From: Ecdyonurus torrentis
Taxonomy: Eukaryota; Arthropoda; Insecta; Ephemeroptera; Heptageniidae
DNA: 64,000 nucleotides
Assembly: GCA_949318235.1 (NCBI GenBank)
Contig: OX439131.1
Coordinates: 17,725,718-17,789,717 of the forward strand
Direction of reading: 5' to 3'
Part shown: in pieces, positions 40,266-53,699 of the stretch
Numbering within the stretch: position 1 is the first letter of the stretch
Layout: every line of letters begins with the position of its first letter
Position numbers and translations under genes: made by a program
Notes under the pieces: model-generated
The model's input: the letters and a program-made list of their open reading frames with translations, nothing else
Databases searched by the model: none
Told to the model about the DNA's origin: nothing

Positions 40266-40394
40266 AATGGACCACTTGCAATAAACGAACTATTTTAAAT
40301 AATTTTAAATATTCTTATTGCATTTCTTATGAAAAAATCGTTTTACTTACACGTTGTAACAATTAAAAACATATATCATTGCAAGTGGTCCATT
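40266..40394. mobile_element. Short MITE with perfect 17-bp ends
   Basis: AATGGACCACTTGCAAT (40266-40282) is exactly reverse-complemented at 40378-40394; the total length is 129 bp. It lies seven bases from the preceding inverted-repeat element. Target duplication unclear. Confidence 0.6.
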
Positions 40395-43078
40395 ATTCCC
40401 TAAAGTTTTTGTTAGCACTCCTCATGCATTAAGTTATTAAAAATAATGAAAATATATTACATCAATTTTTTGCATTTTTTTTCCTAACTTTCCATTTTCT
40501 ATATATACTTATTTTTTGCTTCAGTTGTGCAATGTCGTTTATTACACACGATCATGATTATACAAGTTTAAATTATAATATTTTTTTTAACTGTATACGA
40601 TTAAAACATAAAATAAAAACCCATTGAAATATATATTTCATTCCTAATATAATGGATAAAAATTCTTATTCATTCCATTTCACCAAATTTTTGGCAAGTT
40701 TTATTCACTTGTATTTATAATAAATGTCATTAAATTATATTTGGAAAAAAAAAAAAAAAAAAAAAAAAAGCTTTTTTTTTTTAAAGATTTTTTTCCTCGT
40801 AAAAATTTAATGAGGCTTAATTTAGTGTTAAAATTATAAATATTATATATAATAAAGAAATATAAAAAGTGGGTACCATATTTTACTCCTAATTAGATTT
40901 ATATACCTTATAATTTCATGGTCTATAAATGAAAACGTTATTTACAGTATAGTGAGTAAAGAAACCCTCACAGTTCGCTACAATAAAGGGGAAAATATAC
41001 ATTATGTTAGGTTCGGTATTTTTTTTTTCCCCAATTGTTACTAACTTTGCTTAGGGCTACTTAAATTAAAACACACTGACACAGCATGAGGTGCGGAAAT
41101 ATCGTAATACATGCATGTATCTCATAACATGTCTCGTTACCCATCTCTATCAGACCTACAAATTTGAGTTAAAAACTTAAGTAACATGAACATAATATAT
41201 ATATATATATATAATAAAAAGGACTTCTAACGAACGTTTATAGAATAGTCATTAATATAATAGTAAAATTTATCTTGTCATATAAATAAATAAATAAATA
41301 ATAATAAATAAATAATATCTTTGTTGCTACATAAGATACGCAAAAGGTGCAGTCAGGCAATAAGCCCTATCTCTGAACCCCAATACATTCAAGACAGCAT
41401 AATATGCAGAGTGGTTAACATTTTATAATAAGAATGAACAAAAAATAAAAATACGTAAATAATTACCATAGGAGTACCGTAATTGAAAAAAAAGTAATGT
41501 AGATTATATTAAAGGTAACAAAAATTTAAATATCATTAGATTAATGTATTAACTATTAAGCTTGTATATTAAGAGTGAAATTTCAAAAATAATAATAATA
41601 ATACACAAAAATATATATAGGTAATACATCACTTTAAGTAATGACTATACTTTACACATTTTATTGTATAATTTTGTTGTGCCATGGAGAGGGGGCAAGG
41701 GATATAAGACGTGTAAGTATAATGATCCTATATATATATGATTTGTGGGAACAGACACATTGTTTTAACTACGTATACAGTGGCTTTTTAAGATTTGTAA
41801 TGAAATTTCAATTTAGCACCATGCCGTTTATTATTATTTTTTTTTTTTTTGAAATTATATGTTAACTCATTATTTATAATATATATGCATGCATGGCCAG
41901 ACATGAAATACGAAATAATTATGCTAGTTCATTTTCAGCACAATTTGTTCAACATATATAGAGCATAAACTTTTGCTATACTGCATAATAATTAAATGAA
42001 GCGAAAATATTACATTGTATACAGCGTTATTATTTATGTTATTCTAATAGCTATATAGCATCATGTGTGCTATATAATGACATAAATGCAGCATAAATTA
42101 CGTAATTTATTCTTTCCGTGTTCATCCAGGTTATGACTAAACTTTTCCCTATCTACATACATTAATTACATTAACATCTATATGTACTGTATGATTAAAT
42201 AATATCACAACAGAAAAATCATGCTATATGTGTATAAGTTAAATATTGTGTATATTTATTATTATTTAGTATTTCTGAACACGTTATTCAACCCTTTTGC
42301 ACTAAATATTAATTCATGTGATTCTGTTGAAGCATCATAGTGAGGGTGAATTTTAGTATATATATATATTATATACGCATAAAGAGAAAAGAGAGGAAAC
42401 AAAGCAAATTCATTGTCTAGTATATATTTTATTAAAATATTTTACTGTATTATATAGTATAATACGAATACGAGAATATAATAATAATACTTTGTATAGA
42501 TAAGATACATAATTCGTTGTCTGCTTAATGTTATTACCTGTAATGAAAGGAACGTAATTTACATTGCTTTTGTGTGTTTTATACAAGGAGTTAATTTACA
42601 AAGGAGAAAACTTCAATTACATTTCATGACGAAAGCATTTTTCTGCATTGTATAACTTAAAATACTTTATACATATTTATTTTTAATTGTTTTCATACAT
42701 TTTTTTTAATGATATTTTGCGTTATATAAGTTGTGTGAAATAATTAAATGATATATTATTATACTTCATGGAAAATAAAGTGAAGAGGAAGAAGAAAGAA
42801 GTTCAAGTATAAAAATAAGGTAACACAAATATTTACACGTCTTTTGTAAAAATAAGACAATTTCATTTTAGTACAATTTTCTCTTACAAGACTCACGAAA
42901 TTCAATCTAAAATTCTTTGCTGACGTTTTCTCTAATGAAAGTATCATTTGGGGCTGACAAAACAATAGACAATTTTTAATCCAAAAATGAAACATTTTTC
43001 ACTGCTTTTTTTTTTCTATGATATGTTCGTGTTTTCATATTATTTGATTTATTTTTTTGAAAATATTATAGTATACAG

Positions 43079-43161
43079 GAGTGACGTATCGTTTCTTAAA
43101 GTCGGTGAAGCGTGAGATAAGACGCAAGGAGCGACAGATGATCTATTTGTTGGGGAGTTGA
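43079..43161 (+). CDS. Weak candidate terminal exon, unknown product
   Basis: After an acceptor-like 'ttatagtatacag' (43066-43078), an open stretch reads VTYRFLKSVKREIRRKERQM and then IYLLGS before TGA (43159-43161). It uses CGT, CGC and GAG codons that are rare in the surrounding A+T-rich sequence. It is short, has no recognised domain and no linked exon. It is recorded only because the local composition changes here. Confidence 0.12.
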
Positions 43162-44129
43162 GAAGAAGAAAATATATATATTTTTCTTCTTCTTCTGCTA
43201 GTTCTGTGATTTGTGATATTTTCTACTAAAAACTGACGGATTCTTTCTGCATGGATTCCAAGTAATAGCTTAGGTTTGTCTATACGAGGGTAAACTTATA
43301 CATCCTATATAGCTTATAAAAAAAAATGCAACAATCGTAATATAAAAAAACTGCTCTACATTTAGATTGAAATATTATTATATATGCAGTCAAAAAGAAA
43401 ACATTAAAATTACTTCCATATTATTAGAGTTCATTTATTAGAGATGGTTCATTGAAAGTATTGAATCAATATTATATTACAACTAATGGTTATATTTCTT
43501 ACGGCTATTTGAATATAACATAGTATAAATTTTATGCTTAATCAGTTTGAATATCCTTTCTTGTATAATTTATATTGCTTAAAAATGAAAATTAAATAAT
43601 GTTTCATCATTTTGATAATATTACGTTATGAATTAATGTGATGTCGTTATAGATTAACGAATATAGGTTTGACTTTGACAAATATCCAAAATAGTATACC
43701 ATATTATTTGAAATTCTTTAACTATATATAATTGAACCGTCTGAAACAAAGCTTACATTATTATAAGCAAAATCATCACTATAGTATTATATGAATTCGA
43801 TTATTATTATTACGTTACAATATAAAAATAAACTGAATTTTATTATAACTTGATCTACCCTTTCCGTCAATAGAAACTATTTTTATAAACATCCAAAGTA
43901 AGGGCAATATAAATCATTATTTTTTTTTCAACAATTTTTTTTAACTTCTTTTTTTCCTCTTATTTATCAAGAAAAAGTTTTATTATCTGTGACTGTAACT
44001 GTCAATAACAAAAAAATAAAGAATTGAAATAGAATTTTTTTTTCTTCTTCTTTTTCAGAATTTTGATATATTATCATGTAAGTCATGTCATATAATAAGT
44101 TTTATTCTCTCTAGCTCTCTCTCTCTCTA

Positions 44130-44215
44130 TATATATGACGTCATTTTAGATTAACAGCATCACAAGTATATAAAACGCAGTCAGTCAGTCCCCATAGGGT
44201 TGTAGTATAAGGGTA
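44130..44215 (+). promoter_or_regulatory. Candidate promoter: CRE plus TATA box
   Basis: TGACGTCA (44136-44143) is followed by TATATAAAA (44167-44175) and a tandem cagtcagtcagtcc. The spacing (CRE about 30 bp upstream of TATA) is promoter-like and predicts a start near 44195-44205 on the plus strand. No downstream exon was recognised, and TATA-like words are common here. Confidence 0.2.
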
Positions 44216-44230
44216 GGTAGGTATAGGTTT

Positions 44231-44252
44231 GTATGTATGTATGTATGTATGT
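44231..44252. repeat. (GTAT)n tetranucleotide repeat
   Basis: Five and a half copies of GTAT. Confidence 0.9.
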
Positions 44253-44407
44253 ACAGTACGGGTGGGTTAGGCGCGTGGCTTGACAGCATATTAATGGGCT
44301 TCTTTGCCAACATACAGAAAAGAGAGCATAGAACGTAACGTGGTATGGTAAAACGGAGACAAGATACCTTCTGATTTCACTGCAGTAGTAAAAGCTACGC
44401 AGCAAAA

Positions 44408-44411
<4 letters not shown>

Positions 44412-44469
<58 letters not shown>
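44412..44469. repeat. (CT)29 microsatellite
   Basis: Perfect CT repeats bordering a G+C-richer stretch (44160-44411). Confidence 0.97.
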
Positions 44470-44472
<3 letters not shown>

Positions 44473-45608
44473 TTTGTCTCCTATAGTAGGTTGTTTTTGC
44501 GGCAATATCACACAAGAACAAGTGCTTTTAATAGACTCATATTATGCTCTATATCCGTTAACTCCAAAAGCATTATAATGAGCACTTATATTCAGTATTA
44601 TAGCATTCAGCTTGTATGTTGAACATGTGAACAACTTTTATAATTCGATAAGATTATGTATATTTTGTAAGATATACGTTTATTTTCATCTTGTTACTTA
44701 TTTAGCAAACAGTCTCAAGAAACACAATCATTTTATGATGAGAAATAACAAGTTATTGTCTGCGTGAAACTTTTGTAACTCGAACTTTTAAAATTTAGAG
44801 AAATTAATAATCAGGTATTCGAAAAATTGAGGGGTGTATTATAAAACATTATATATAAATTGTTATTTGTTATAGTTATGTATAATACACACAAACACAC
44901 AGAGAATAATAATAATAATAAAATACAACTTCAGAAATAAAAAAATAAAATAGAAAAGTTGAGTCTCGTTTATAAATCAAATAATATTAATAAAAATAAT
45001 AAAATGGAAGTTAAGATACTAATAATTAATAATCAAAAATGAATTAAGGTAAAAAAAAAAAAAAAAAAACTTTTATCATTCCATTCCACTACATTTGCAA
45101 ATAAGAAAAGCTTAAATTTTTAAAGCCAAATACATTAATATATGAAATTTTGTAAAAAAAAAATAAACTCTTCAAGAAGTTTAAGATTGAATAGAAAAGT
45201 AATTAAAATATATGAATTAAAAAAGTTATGAATGAAGAGTAAAGATTATGTCTACATTGTGTAATTAAAAATATAACGAAATTAATAAAACAATACAGAA
45301 TTGTAATCTAAAAAAAAAAATCATTTTTTTTTTTAAATATAATTTAAGCTCTTTTTCTTGTTAAATGAAAAAAGTTTCTTTAAAAGATATTATCAAAGGA
45401 ATAAAGAAAAAAAAATTACATAAGAAGATTTAAGTAAAAAAAAATTCTCCGGTAAGAAAAGTTATTTAGTAAGGTGATAATGAACTTAGTGTAAAAATAA
45501 AGGACGAGATGAGAAAGAGAAAAAGTTTAATCTTTTTCTTGTTTAAAAATATAAACAAAATTCTTTTGCTTTCGTATTATATATATAAGCAGTTTTCTGT
45601 TAATATTT

Positions 45609-45611
<3 letters not shown>

Positions 45612-45653
<42 letters not shown>
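45612..45653. repeat. Poly(T) tract, 42 bp
   Basis: The longest homopolymer seen in the window. Confidence 0.95.
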
Positions 45654-45657
<4 letters not shown>

Positions 45658-46297
45658 AGGCAACCCTTGGTCTGTGAGAGTGTGTGCTACGTGAAAGCAC
45701 AGAAAATAACATTACAATTCATAACGCAGCGAAATGGAGAAACTTTTCTCATCTTTCAAGTTTTTCGGGACTGTGTGTAGTATAGAAGCAAACCCTTTCC
45801 ATATCCTTCTCTTTTAAATTTTGCATGCTATGTATAATATAGCGGAGGCGCCACTTTGCAAACTGCTATAATACCATTTTGTTGCTTTATAAAAAACCAT
45901 CTGTTAAAAACTTCCCTTTATTTCTACAGCTACTAATATAATTACTAGTTAAGAATAATTGTTATCGTTAATTATTATTTTCTAACTTATTTTAAATAGT
46001 TCCTTTTGCTTCACTTACTTTAAATCTATTTTATATGTTCCCCCCTTTTTTTTCTTTCTTTTTTTCTTTACAAAAAGTTTTAACATTAACTCATTAAAAA
46101 ATTACTGTAATATTTATTTACTTTATATAGTTTTATATAATTAAGTTAAATAATAATTAATTATTGAACTAATTTAATGTCGTATCATAATTTTTACTCT
46201 CAACTTTTTAGTAGCATTATAATTTATTTTTAGCTTTTCGTTATTAAATTTATCATTTACAATTTATTTTTATTGTAGAGTATAAAAACTAAAAAAA

Positions 46298-46300
<3 letters not shown>

Positions 46301-46337
<37 letters not shown>
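46301..46337. repeat. (AT)n microsatellite
   Basis: About 37 bp of AT, followed by actgtatatata. Confidence 0.95.
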
Positions 46338-46338
<1 letters not shown>

Positions 46339-46988
46339 TGTATATATAAATATAAAAATGTCGTATGGGATTATATTGTAATATTAATCCACCAAACACT
46401 TGACTTTTTTTATTTGCATCAGATTAAAAAAAATGTGACGTAAGATGTTTATAAAAAACTATTTCAGTTATTCTCACATATAATAATATGTATTTAAATG
46501 ATATTCCATAGACTAGAAATATTGTATATAACTGTGTTCTATCAAGCAAGCAATAAAGATTTGCACATGAAGAGTTTTTAATCAAACTAACCATACAATT
46601 ATTATTCATTGCTCAGGCTCATATATGGCAGAAATACGTTGTAGGTGCATCGTTAAGATATTTTGTGTGTTGGTTTGTAATATTAACACACAATTTCGCT
46701 TTTTAAACCAAAATTAAAGTAAAAATAACTTACCTTATCAACTTTAACTCAATCCTGGAAATAGCTGCACTGATCTATATCTTATTTATATATGGACCAA
46801 TCTGTAATTGAAAAATTGTAAGTAAATTGCAAGTACTGGTTAAATTCATAGAAAATCACAAAACACTCAAATCAATATACAACTCGAATGCACTGCACAG
46901 AATGAGGTATAGAGGTTATAAGTATACAAGCATATTCGTTGAGTCAACTTGGGTTATATAGTCAAATAGGGCTCTCATACAAAGAAAC

Positions 46989-47408
46989 TTACTCCGATGT
47001 AATGTAAGTAGATAACTTATGTAATCCAGAGAGGATTCCCGCTGAAAAGTAAGGTATTTCTATAGATAGGTAATCCAAAGAGAATATCGTTATTCAATTT
47101 TCTGTTGCCTTTCAATTTATTTTATCCTGGAAGTTATATTTTGTTGCCCATTTGATCAATGTAATTTTGACCCGCAATACTGACCAGTACTTTTCAGCGG
47201 GAATCCTCTCTGGATTACATGAGTTATCTACTTACATTACTGAAAAGTACTGGTCAGCTGGAGACGTGTATTGCGGGTCAAAATTACATTGATCAAATTG
47301 GCAACAAAATATAACTTCCAGGATAAAATAAAATTAAAGGCAACAGAAAATTGAATAACGATATTCTCTTTGGATTACCTATCTATAGAAATACCTTACT
47401 CCGATGTG
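46989..47408. mobile_element. Nested multi-arm palindrome, fold-back element
   Basis: Two inverted pairs interlock. Pair A is 47048-47180 with 47268-47400 (about 133 bp, nearly perfect). Pair B is 46999-47051 with 47188-47240 (53 bp, nearly perfect). A third short pair around 47181-47197 and 47240-47257 shares tgaccagtacttttcag. The direct 13-mer CTTACTCCGATGT bounds the structure (46989 and 47396). High arm identity suggests a recent event. No protein is encoded. Confidence 0.7.
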
Positions 47409-48005
47409 TTGTTTTATTTTGTTACATATCATTGAGCTTTAAAATATGTCTATATAATTTATTGACTGATTGAGAAAAGCAGATTACGTTACATTTTTAT
47501 ATTTTCTATTTTATTTTTATGTTTCCATACTTATTATTATAATGTAAGATTAAATTGAGATAATGTAGAGAAATCATAATTAAATACGAATAAAATATTT
47601 CAGTATGGTCCCCTCAAATTATTTTTTCCTTTCAATAAAACCACCCTTCATAAAATATTATATAAAATATATTTTATAAAGAATGAATATGTTGCAAAGT
47701 TATGTTTTTTAAAGAGCATAGCACCAGACTTCATAATATGAGCATAAAAAACTTCAAGGGTTGGAGGGGAGTGAAAAGAATAATGTACTTTTACTTTTTT
47801 TCTCTCTCTTTGAAGAGAAAAAGTAGAGCTACTAGGGGCAAAAATAAAAAAAAATAAAAAGAAGAAGAAGAAAGCGAAAGGGGCGAATATATGAAGAAGT
47901 GGGAGTGATAGATGTGCGTACGTAACTTATCGTAATATCCATGTAGATCAGCCAATCAAAAGGCAATCTAAATTCCAGACAAATTTTATTCCGGTTCAAA
48001 GAAGA

Positions 48006-48009
<4 letters not shown>

Positions 48010-48076
<67 letters not shown>
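48010..48076. repeat. (CT)n microsatellite
   Basis: About 67 bp of perfect CT. Confidence 0.97.
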
Positions 48077-48080
<4 letters not shown>

Positions 48081-48227
48081 TCTTTCTCTCTCACTCTCAA
48101 ACCTAAACTAAATAACATCACACGTTTGCCTTTGACCTCTTGAGTCTTTTAATTACTAACTTGCTTCTTTAGTTACGCATAGCGAAAAATTGCAAAGGTG
48201 TAATAACACCATCAACCTTTTTTATTA

Positions 48228-48230
<3 letters not shown>

Positions 48231-48263
<33 letters not shown>
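48231..48263. repeat. Poly(A) tract, 33 bp
   Basis: Pure A run. Confidence 0.95.
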
Positions 48264-48265
<2 letters not shown>

Positions 48266-49056
48266 TGAAAATTTATTAAATTTTCATGTTTGTGTTACGT
48301 GATATACTAAAGAATGCGGATCCAGGAGTTATTTTATATGAAATATTTACATAATTTTTGGAGATGAGATTTTTTTTTAAATATTAAATTTCTTACTATA
48401 AAGAATAAAGAAAAAAAATGTATAAAAGGTTCGTATTAAAATAAAATTTAATAATTTTTATTAAATCTAAACTCTAAATAAATGAACTATATGCATAGCT
48501 AATTTTAATATTAGGAATGAAATATATTACAAAAAAAGAACTAAAAATAGCAATAAAAATGTTGCTTCCTAATTATTTTCCTCTCTCATTTAGATAATTA
48601 TAATATCAATAAGAACTTTAAGAAATATATTAATACATTATAAAACCTTTAGAAAAACAAATAACATCGATCAGCACCTTTAAAAATTATACCATAAAAT
48701 GATAACTTATAAAGCACTTTGAAATTTTCTTATATATAGTATAATCTCATAATATAAATGTTATTTAACTTATGAAATTGATTTTCTATTGAAATGTTTA
48801 CAAAGATCTTGAAGATATCTTAAAGCAATTTAATCTTATAGCTAGACAAATATAATAGTATATAAGTAAGCACTTCTTCTTTCCATTAAGTGCATCATCA
48901 TCTAATTTTAATAAGTATATTGAAAGACTATACTTAATTTATTACTTCAAACTTCATATATAATATTTTAATTTATTTACATTATATTATCAATAAAGTA
49001 TTACTTAAAAGTATAAGATTACCTTACTGTAGAATACATTTTTTTCTTGTTATTAG

Positions 49057-49088
<32 letters not shown>

Positions 49089-50556
49089 CTATACTATATA
49101 CTATGTTTTTATTACATTATCGTATATTATAAAAATTAAAAATATAATTTATGATATAAAAGCATGTCATATTATATTATTATAAACTATCTATCTTATG
49201 TATACTTTGATATCATAAAAGTTGAACTTCTAATTAAAGAGATTGTCATAAAATGTTTATATATTTTATCGTTATATAAAAAAAAAATATATAATATAAC
49301 GTATATAATTTTTATTTACCTTGACATTGTATTATGAAAAAAAAAGTGCAATAGGTAATAAAAAAATTTCTTACTCCCCCTTCTCCTTTTTATTTCTTAT
49401 GTATACCTCTTAACTTTAATGTAGTTTTGCTCTTAACTTTTTTTTCTCTTTTTACTATTTTTTTCCAACATTTTTTTTTTTTTTTTTTTTTGCCTAGCAG
49501 ATTCTTGTTCTTTTTTTCCCCTTAGTCTCTTTCACTTTACTTTCTGTCTTCTTTTTTTATGCGCCTAATCTCCTTGCTTACGTTCGTCTACGTATATATA
49601 GTCGGTATATACGCTATATAGTACAAAAACCCACCCTATATCGTGTCACAAAGACAACCACCCTCCTCCCTACATCCACTTACCCTCCCCCTATATACAG
49701 TATGTACAGAATCAAGTAAGTAGCGCCCATATATACCTTTGGCATATCTACAACGTGTATTTCAACTACACGACGACGAGACTTTGGCACACAAAACCAC
49801 TTTATACATCCCTTCTTATATACAGTAGAGCACTTATAAGAAGTAAAGACAACCCTAATATTCACATTACAATACCCCACTTCAATCTAAACTTCAAATA
49901 ATTTAATTCAAATTGTGATTACTTTAATATAAATTGTTTTTGTGGTGGTTACATTATATAAGAAAAAAAAGAAATCTCTTTTGTATAAGTAGAAATTTAA
50001 TTTGTTTGATTATGAATAAAAATAATAACATTGTTTTAGAGGGGAGATTGAATGAATGAGTTTTAAATTCAAAAGATTTCTTTTTCTTCCTTTTTTCTTC
50101 TTTTAAATCAAACTTTACTTTTATTATGGATGTCGTATTTGTTTTTATATAAACTTGAAAAATACTACATAATATAATATTATTGTACCTTCAAAGCTCA
50201 CAAATATTTATTTATTTATAGTTAATATACATAGTATAATATATATAATATATATATTTAATATTTTTTTTAATTAGGTCAATTTATTGATAATTATAAA
50301 TGTAAAACTCTGTATATGTAATTAAGTTTATTTAAGTTAATAATTGTGTAAATTAAATGCATACTGTTTGCTACATTTAATTCATTGATTCAGAAATAGG
50401 GCATTTTGCGTCTATTATTTTTGCAATAAAAATATTATTATTCATTTAACATTAACATATTACACCGTATGTCATTGAAATTTAGCCAAAAATATTTTGC
50501 TCATTTTGCTAATATATTTCAATTTTTTAACTCCATATAAATAGCATGGGGCTAAC

Positions 50557-50601
50557 GATGAAATAACGATGAAATGGGACACGTTTCATCGTTATTTCAT
50601 C
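50557..50601. repeat. Perfect 18-bp stem with 9-nt loop
   Basis: GATGAAATAACGATGAAA (50557-50574) pairs with 50584-50601; loop tgggacacg. Within the stem the word cgatgaaa is itself repeated. Confidence 0.75.
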
Positions 50602-51349
50602 TTTATGTCGCATTTATTTGTCATTCTTATTTCATAGTTGTGTCATCGTTAAAATTTTACTCGGGTGTTATTAACAATATTGTTTCACAATCATAGACAT
50701 TTTTTAACATTTATAACTTTTTTAAATATTTGTAAATAAATGAGATTTGCAGGGATTTTTTTTTTCTTTCGGCAAGATATTATTAAAATTGAGATGAAAA
50801 CCAATAGATCACGCGCGTACGTACTGTATATCAAGCTTAATACATAGTATAGAAAACTAATGTATATGCTAAGTAAATTTAATTTTTACTTCATATAGGG
50901 AGGTAGCAATCTGTCTTTTTTTGAATGTACAATTTGTTGACCCTAAACTGTATAAATTGAGCAATCTTTTAGACTTAATAAAATATAAACTGTATGGAGA
51001 AAAGTATCTATCAACAATATATGAGATTTGACAGCAATAAAAACACTGAGAGAGACTAAAGCTCGCAGCTTTGAATTTGAAAGACTTCAGTAATATCTAC
51101 TGACTTAAACAAGGGGAGAGAGAGAGAGAGACGATAGAAGTGTGAGCAATATTGAATGATTGGGGTGACCAAAGTTGACACTTTGTATAAGAAGAAAAAA
51201 AAAACTTTTTTCTAAGTTTTTCTCCCTTTATTTTCTTTCACTCTCTCTTTATTTTAAAATATATAAAGAGCAAAAAAAAAACATCATTGGAATTGCTTAC
51301 GAATGATTCATTAGTTTGATTAAAATTCTGCCAGTCTTCTTTGTAAGCA

Positions 51350-51500
51350 ATATCAGCTGCTGCCACGTGGAACACGTGTTGGACACGCGTAGACCATTGA
51401 CAGATGACCTATCTGTAAGATGCCATCTTTCTTTTGTTGTCACTCACCCTCGAATCCACAGAGAGAGGGTGACCTCCGGGTCAAAGAATGACGTCAACTT
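51350..51500. promoter_or_regulatory. Dense transcription-factor motif cluster
   Basis: Three E-boxes at near-10-bp steps (CAGCTG 51354, CACGTG 51364, CACGTG 51373), an everted pair TGACCT-cc-GGGTCA (51470-51483) resembling nuclear-receptor half sites, and a full CRE (51489-51496). All fall in one G+C-richer stretch. The open frame across it has no recognised domain. An enhancer or promoter is inferred. Confidence 0.4.
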
Positions 51501-52904
51501 TTCTCTTTTCTTCTCATTTTTATCTCATTTTCCACAAACATCAGGGAAAAAAATTAACTTTTTCTATAGATATAAAAACTAAATAAAAAAAATTCTTTGA
51601 AGTACTTTGTAATTACAAATATTATAATTAAAATATTCATTAATAATAAAGTGTTTAATATCGTATACTGTTATTAATATATATTTTTTGTAATTATTAT
51701 TGATATTAAAAAACATTTCATAATTATGAACTGTTAATATTTTTGAGTGATTTATTATATAGCAGAATTATAAATAAAAGGAATTTAATTATTTTAATTG
51801 AAATATTTTCATAAAGAGTGTATAATTAAAAAAAAAATACATATATGATAAAATTAAAGCAAGCTTTTTGTTACAGAGAGAAAATTATAGAATGTTTTAA
51901 TTTTAATAAATCTGTAGAAAAATGATAACACCAGAAAATTAAATTCTATTTATACTTTTGTGTTCGTGTATAGAACTTCATAAACATCGGTTATGATTAT
52001 AGGTGATAATGATCACTTATTATGACATTGATACTGAGGGGGGAGAGAGAGAGAGAGAAGTAGTTTTAAATTTAACAATCCGGAGCACAATTTTAATGAA
52101 CGTGATACTGTATAAAGACCAAAAAATAAATTATTTTATAAAAGTACTTATTAAAGCTTAAACTATCAAAAAGAGAAAGGTAAGCGTAGTATAAAAGTTT
52201 AAAAATGAACATATTAACAGCAATTCTATAAAAAGTCATATTTTATTTAATGTAATTAAGGGAAATAACTTCATAATACTTCATATACTTATAGAAACTT
52301 CATTTAATAGAATTTTTTTTCTTTCGTTTCATAAAGTTTTTCGTTCGTTTGTAGTAATTATCACTTCAATAATTAATGTCATGTAAAATTAAAATAGGAA
52401 ATATTAAACTTCCTGAATGATATCTATAAAGAGGGTTTTTATTGCAATGTCCATCCCCTCCGCATGCATATATATACTATTGTAAAGTAGCGGTTTTTGT
52501 AGGAGACACATCTGCTAGCTGCCCAACACTTCACTCCCTCTCACTTCATCTTCTCATGGGAGTACTTCAATGTTGTGGTCACATAGACCGCATGTACATA
52601 CTCTACATACATTTTGAGTCACCCTATATATATATACGTATGTATAGCTGTAGCTATAATATAGCTATACAGTACTCAAGAAAGTACATACTCCAATCAC
52701 ATATAAGATAGCTTGCAGCAAAATGAGTATACTCTAGCTGTAATGTCTTCTGAACATCTCTTACACAATTATATATACTAAAGAAATATTTAACTTAATG
52801 TTAAACTATAAAACGAAAAGTTTAACAACAGTTTCTTGTACTTACTATATTATGATGATGAAACAAAGTTTTATGCAACTCTTAAATAAATAAAATAGAA
52901 TGCA

Positions 52905-53022
<118 letters not shown>

Positions 53023-53394
53023 ACTCTCTATCTATTTCTCTAACATGCAAGACATCTAAAAGTTATAAAAGAAACAAAGTATAAAAGTTTTATTTTGCTT
53101 TATACAGTTGAACAGTCTTTATATTTTTTTTCTTATATATGATCGTTATACACACTTTGAACCTGCAGTATTATAGTCTCTAAGTAAACTGGTAACTGTT
53201 ACATTTTATAATATATAAACTTTGTACATAGTACAGTATTGTCAATTTCAATAAAAAAATCCTTGTTATTATCATTTTTTTTTTTTCTAAAGCGTATATG
53301 TGCAATTTTTATATTCAATTTTATATTTCTATTATATTGATATAATAAAATATATTGTTAGTGTTCTTATATTAGGTTAAAACTCTCTTTCCTT

Positions 53395-53429
<35 letters not shown>

Positions 53430-53517
53430 AGAGGACGAAGAAAAAGTTTACAAAGTCACGTGTAAAGTTTGTTACACTCGGTTTGTATTAGCTTTCAGTA
53501 AGTTTTTCTTTACTATA

Positions 53518-53632
<115 letters not shown>

Positions 53633-53699
53633 ATAGAAAGAAAGATAGTGTCATTGGCGGGCTGCAAAGAGTATACACGTATTTTAGCTGGTCCCAGGC

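Larger units (their letters stand above)
40395..46988. other. Mostly A+T-rich non-coding sequence
   Basis: Apart from the weak exon candidate at 43079, the promoter-like site at 44130 and the listed tracts, nothing was recognised. Confidence 0.45.
47409..51349. other. Non-coding; G+C-richer block at 49560-49880
   Basis: 49560-49880 carries several ctatata and caccct words and an open minus-strand frame (49680-49880) without a recognised domain. No gene called. Confidence 0.4.

Noticed and set aside
49680..49880. Minus-strand frame in a G+C-richer block
   Set aside because: No domain and no splice context; composition alone does not make it a gene.
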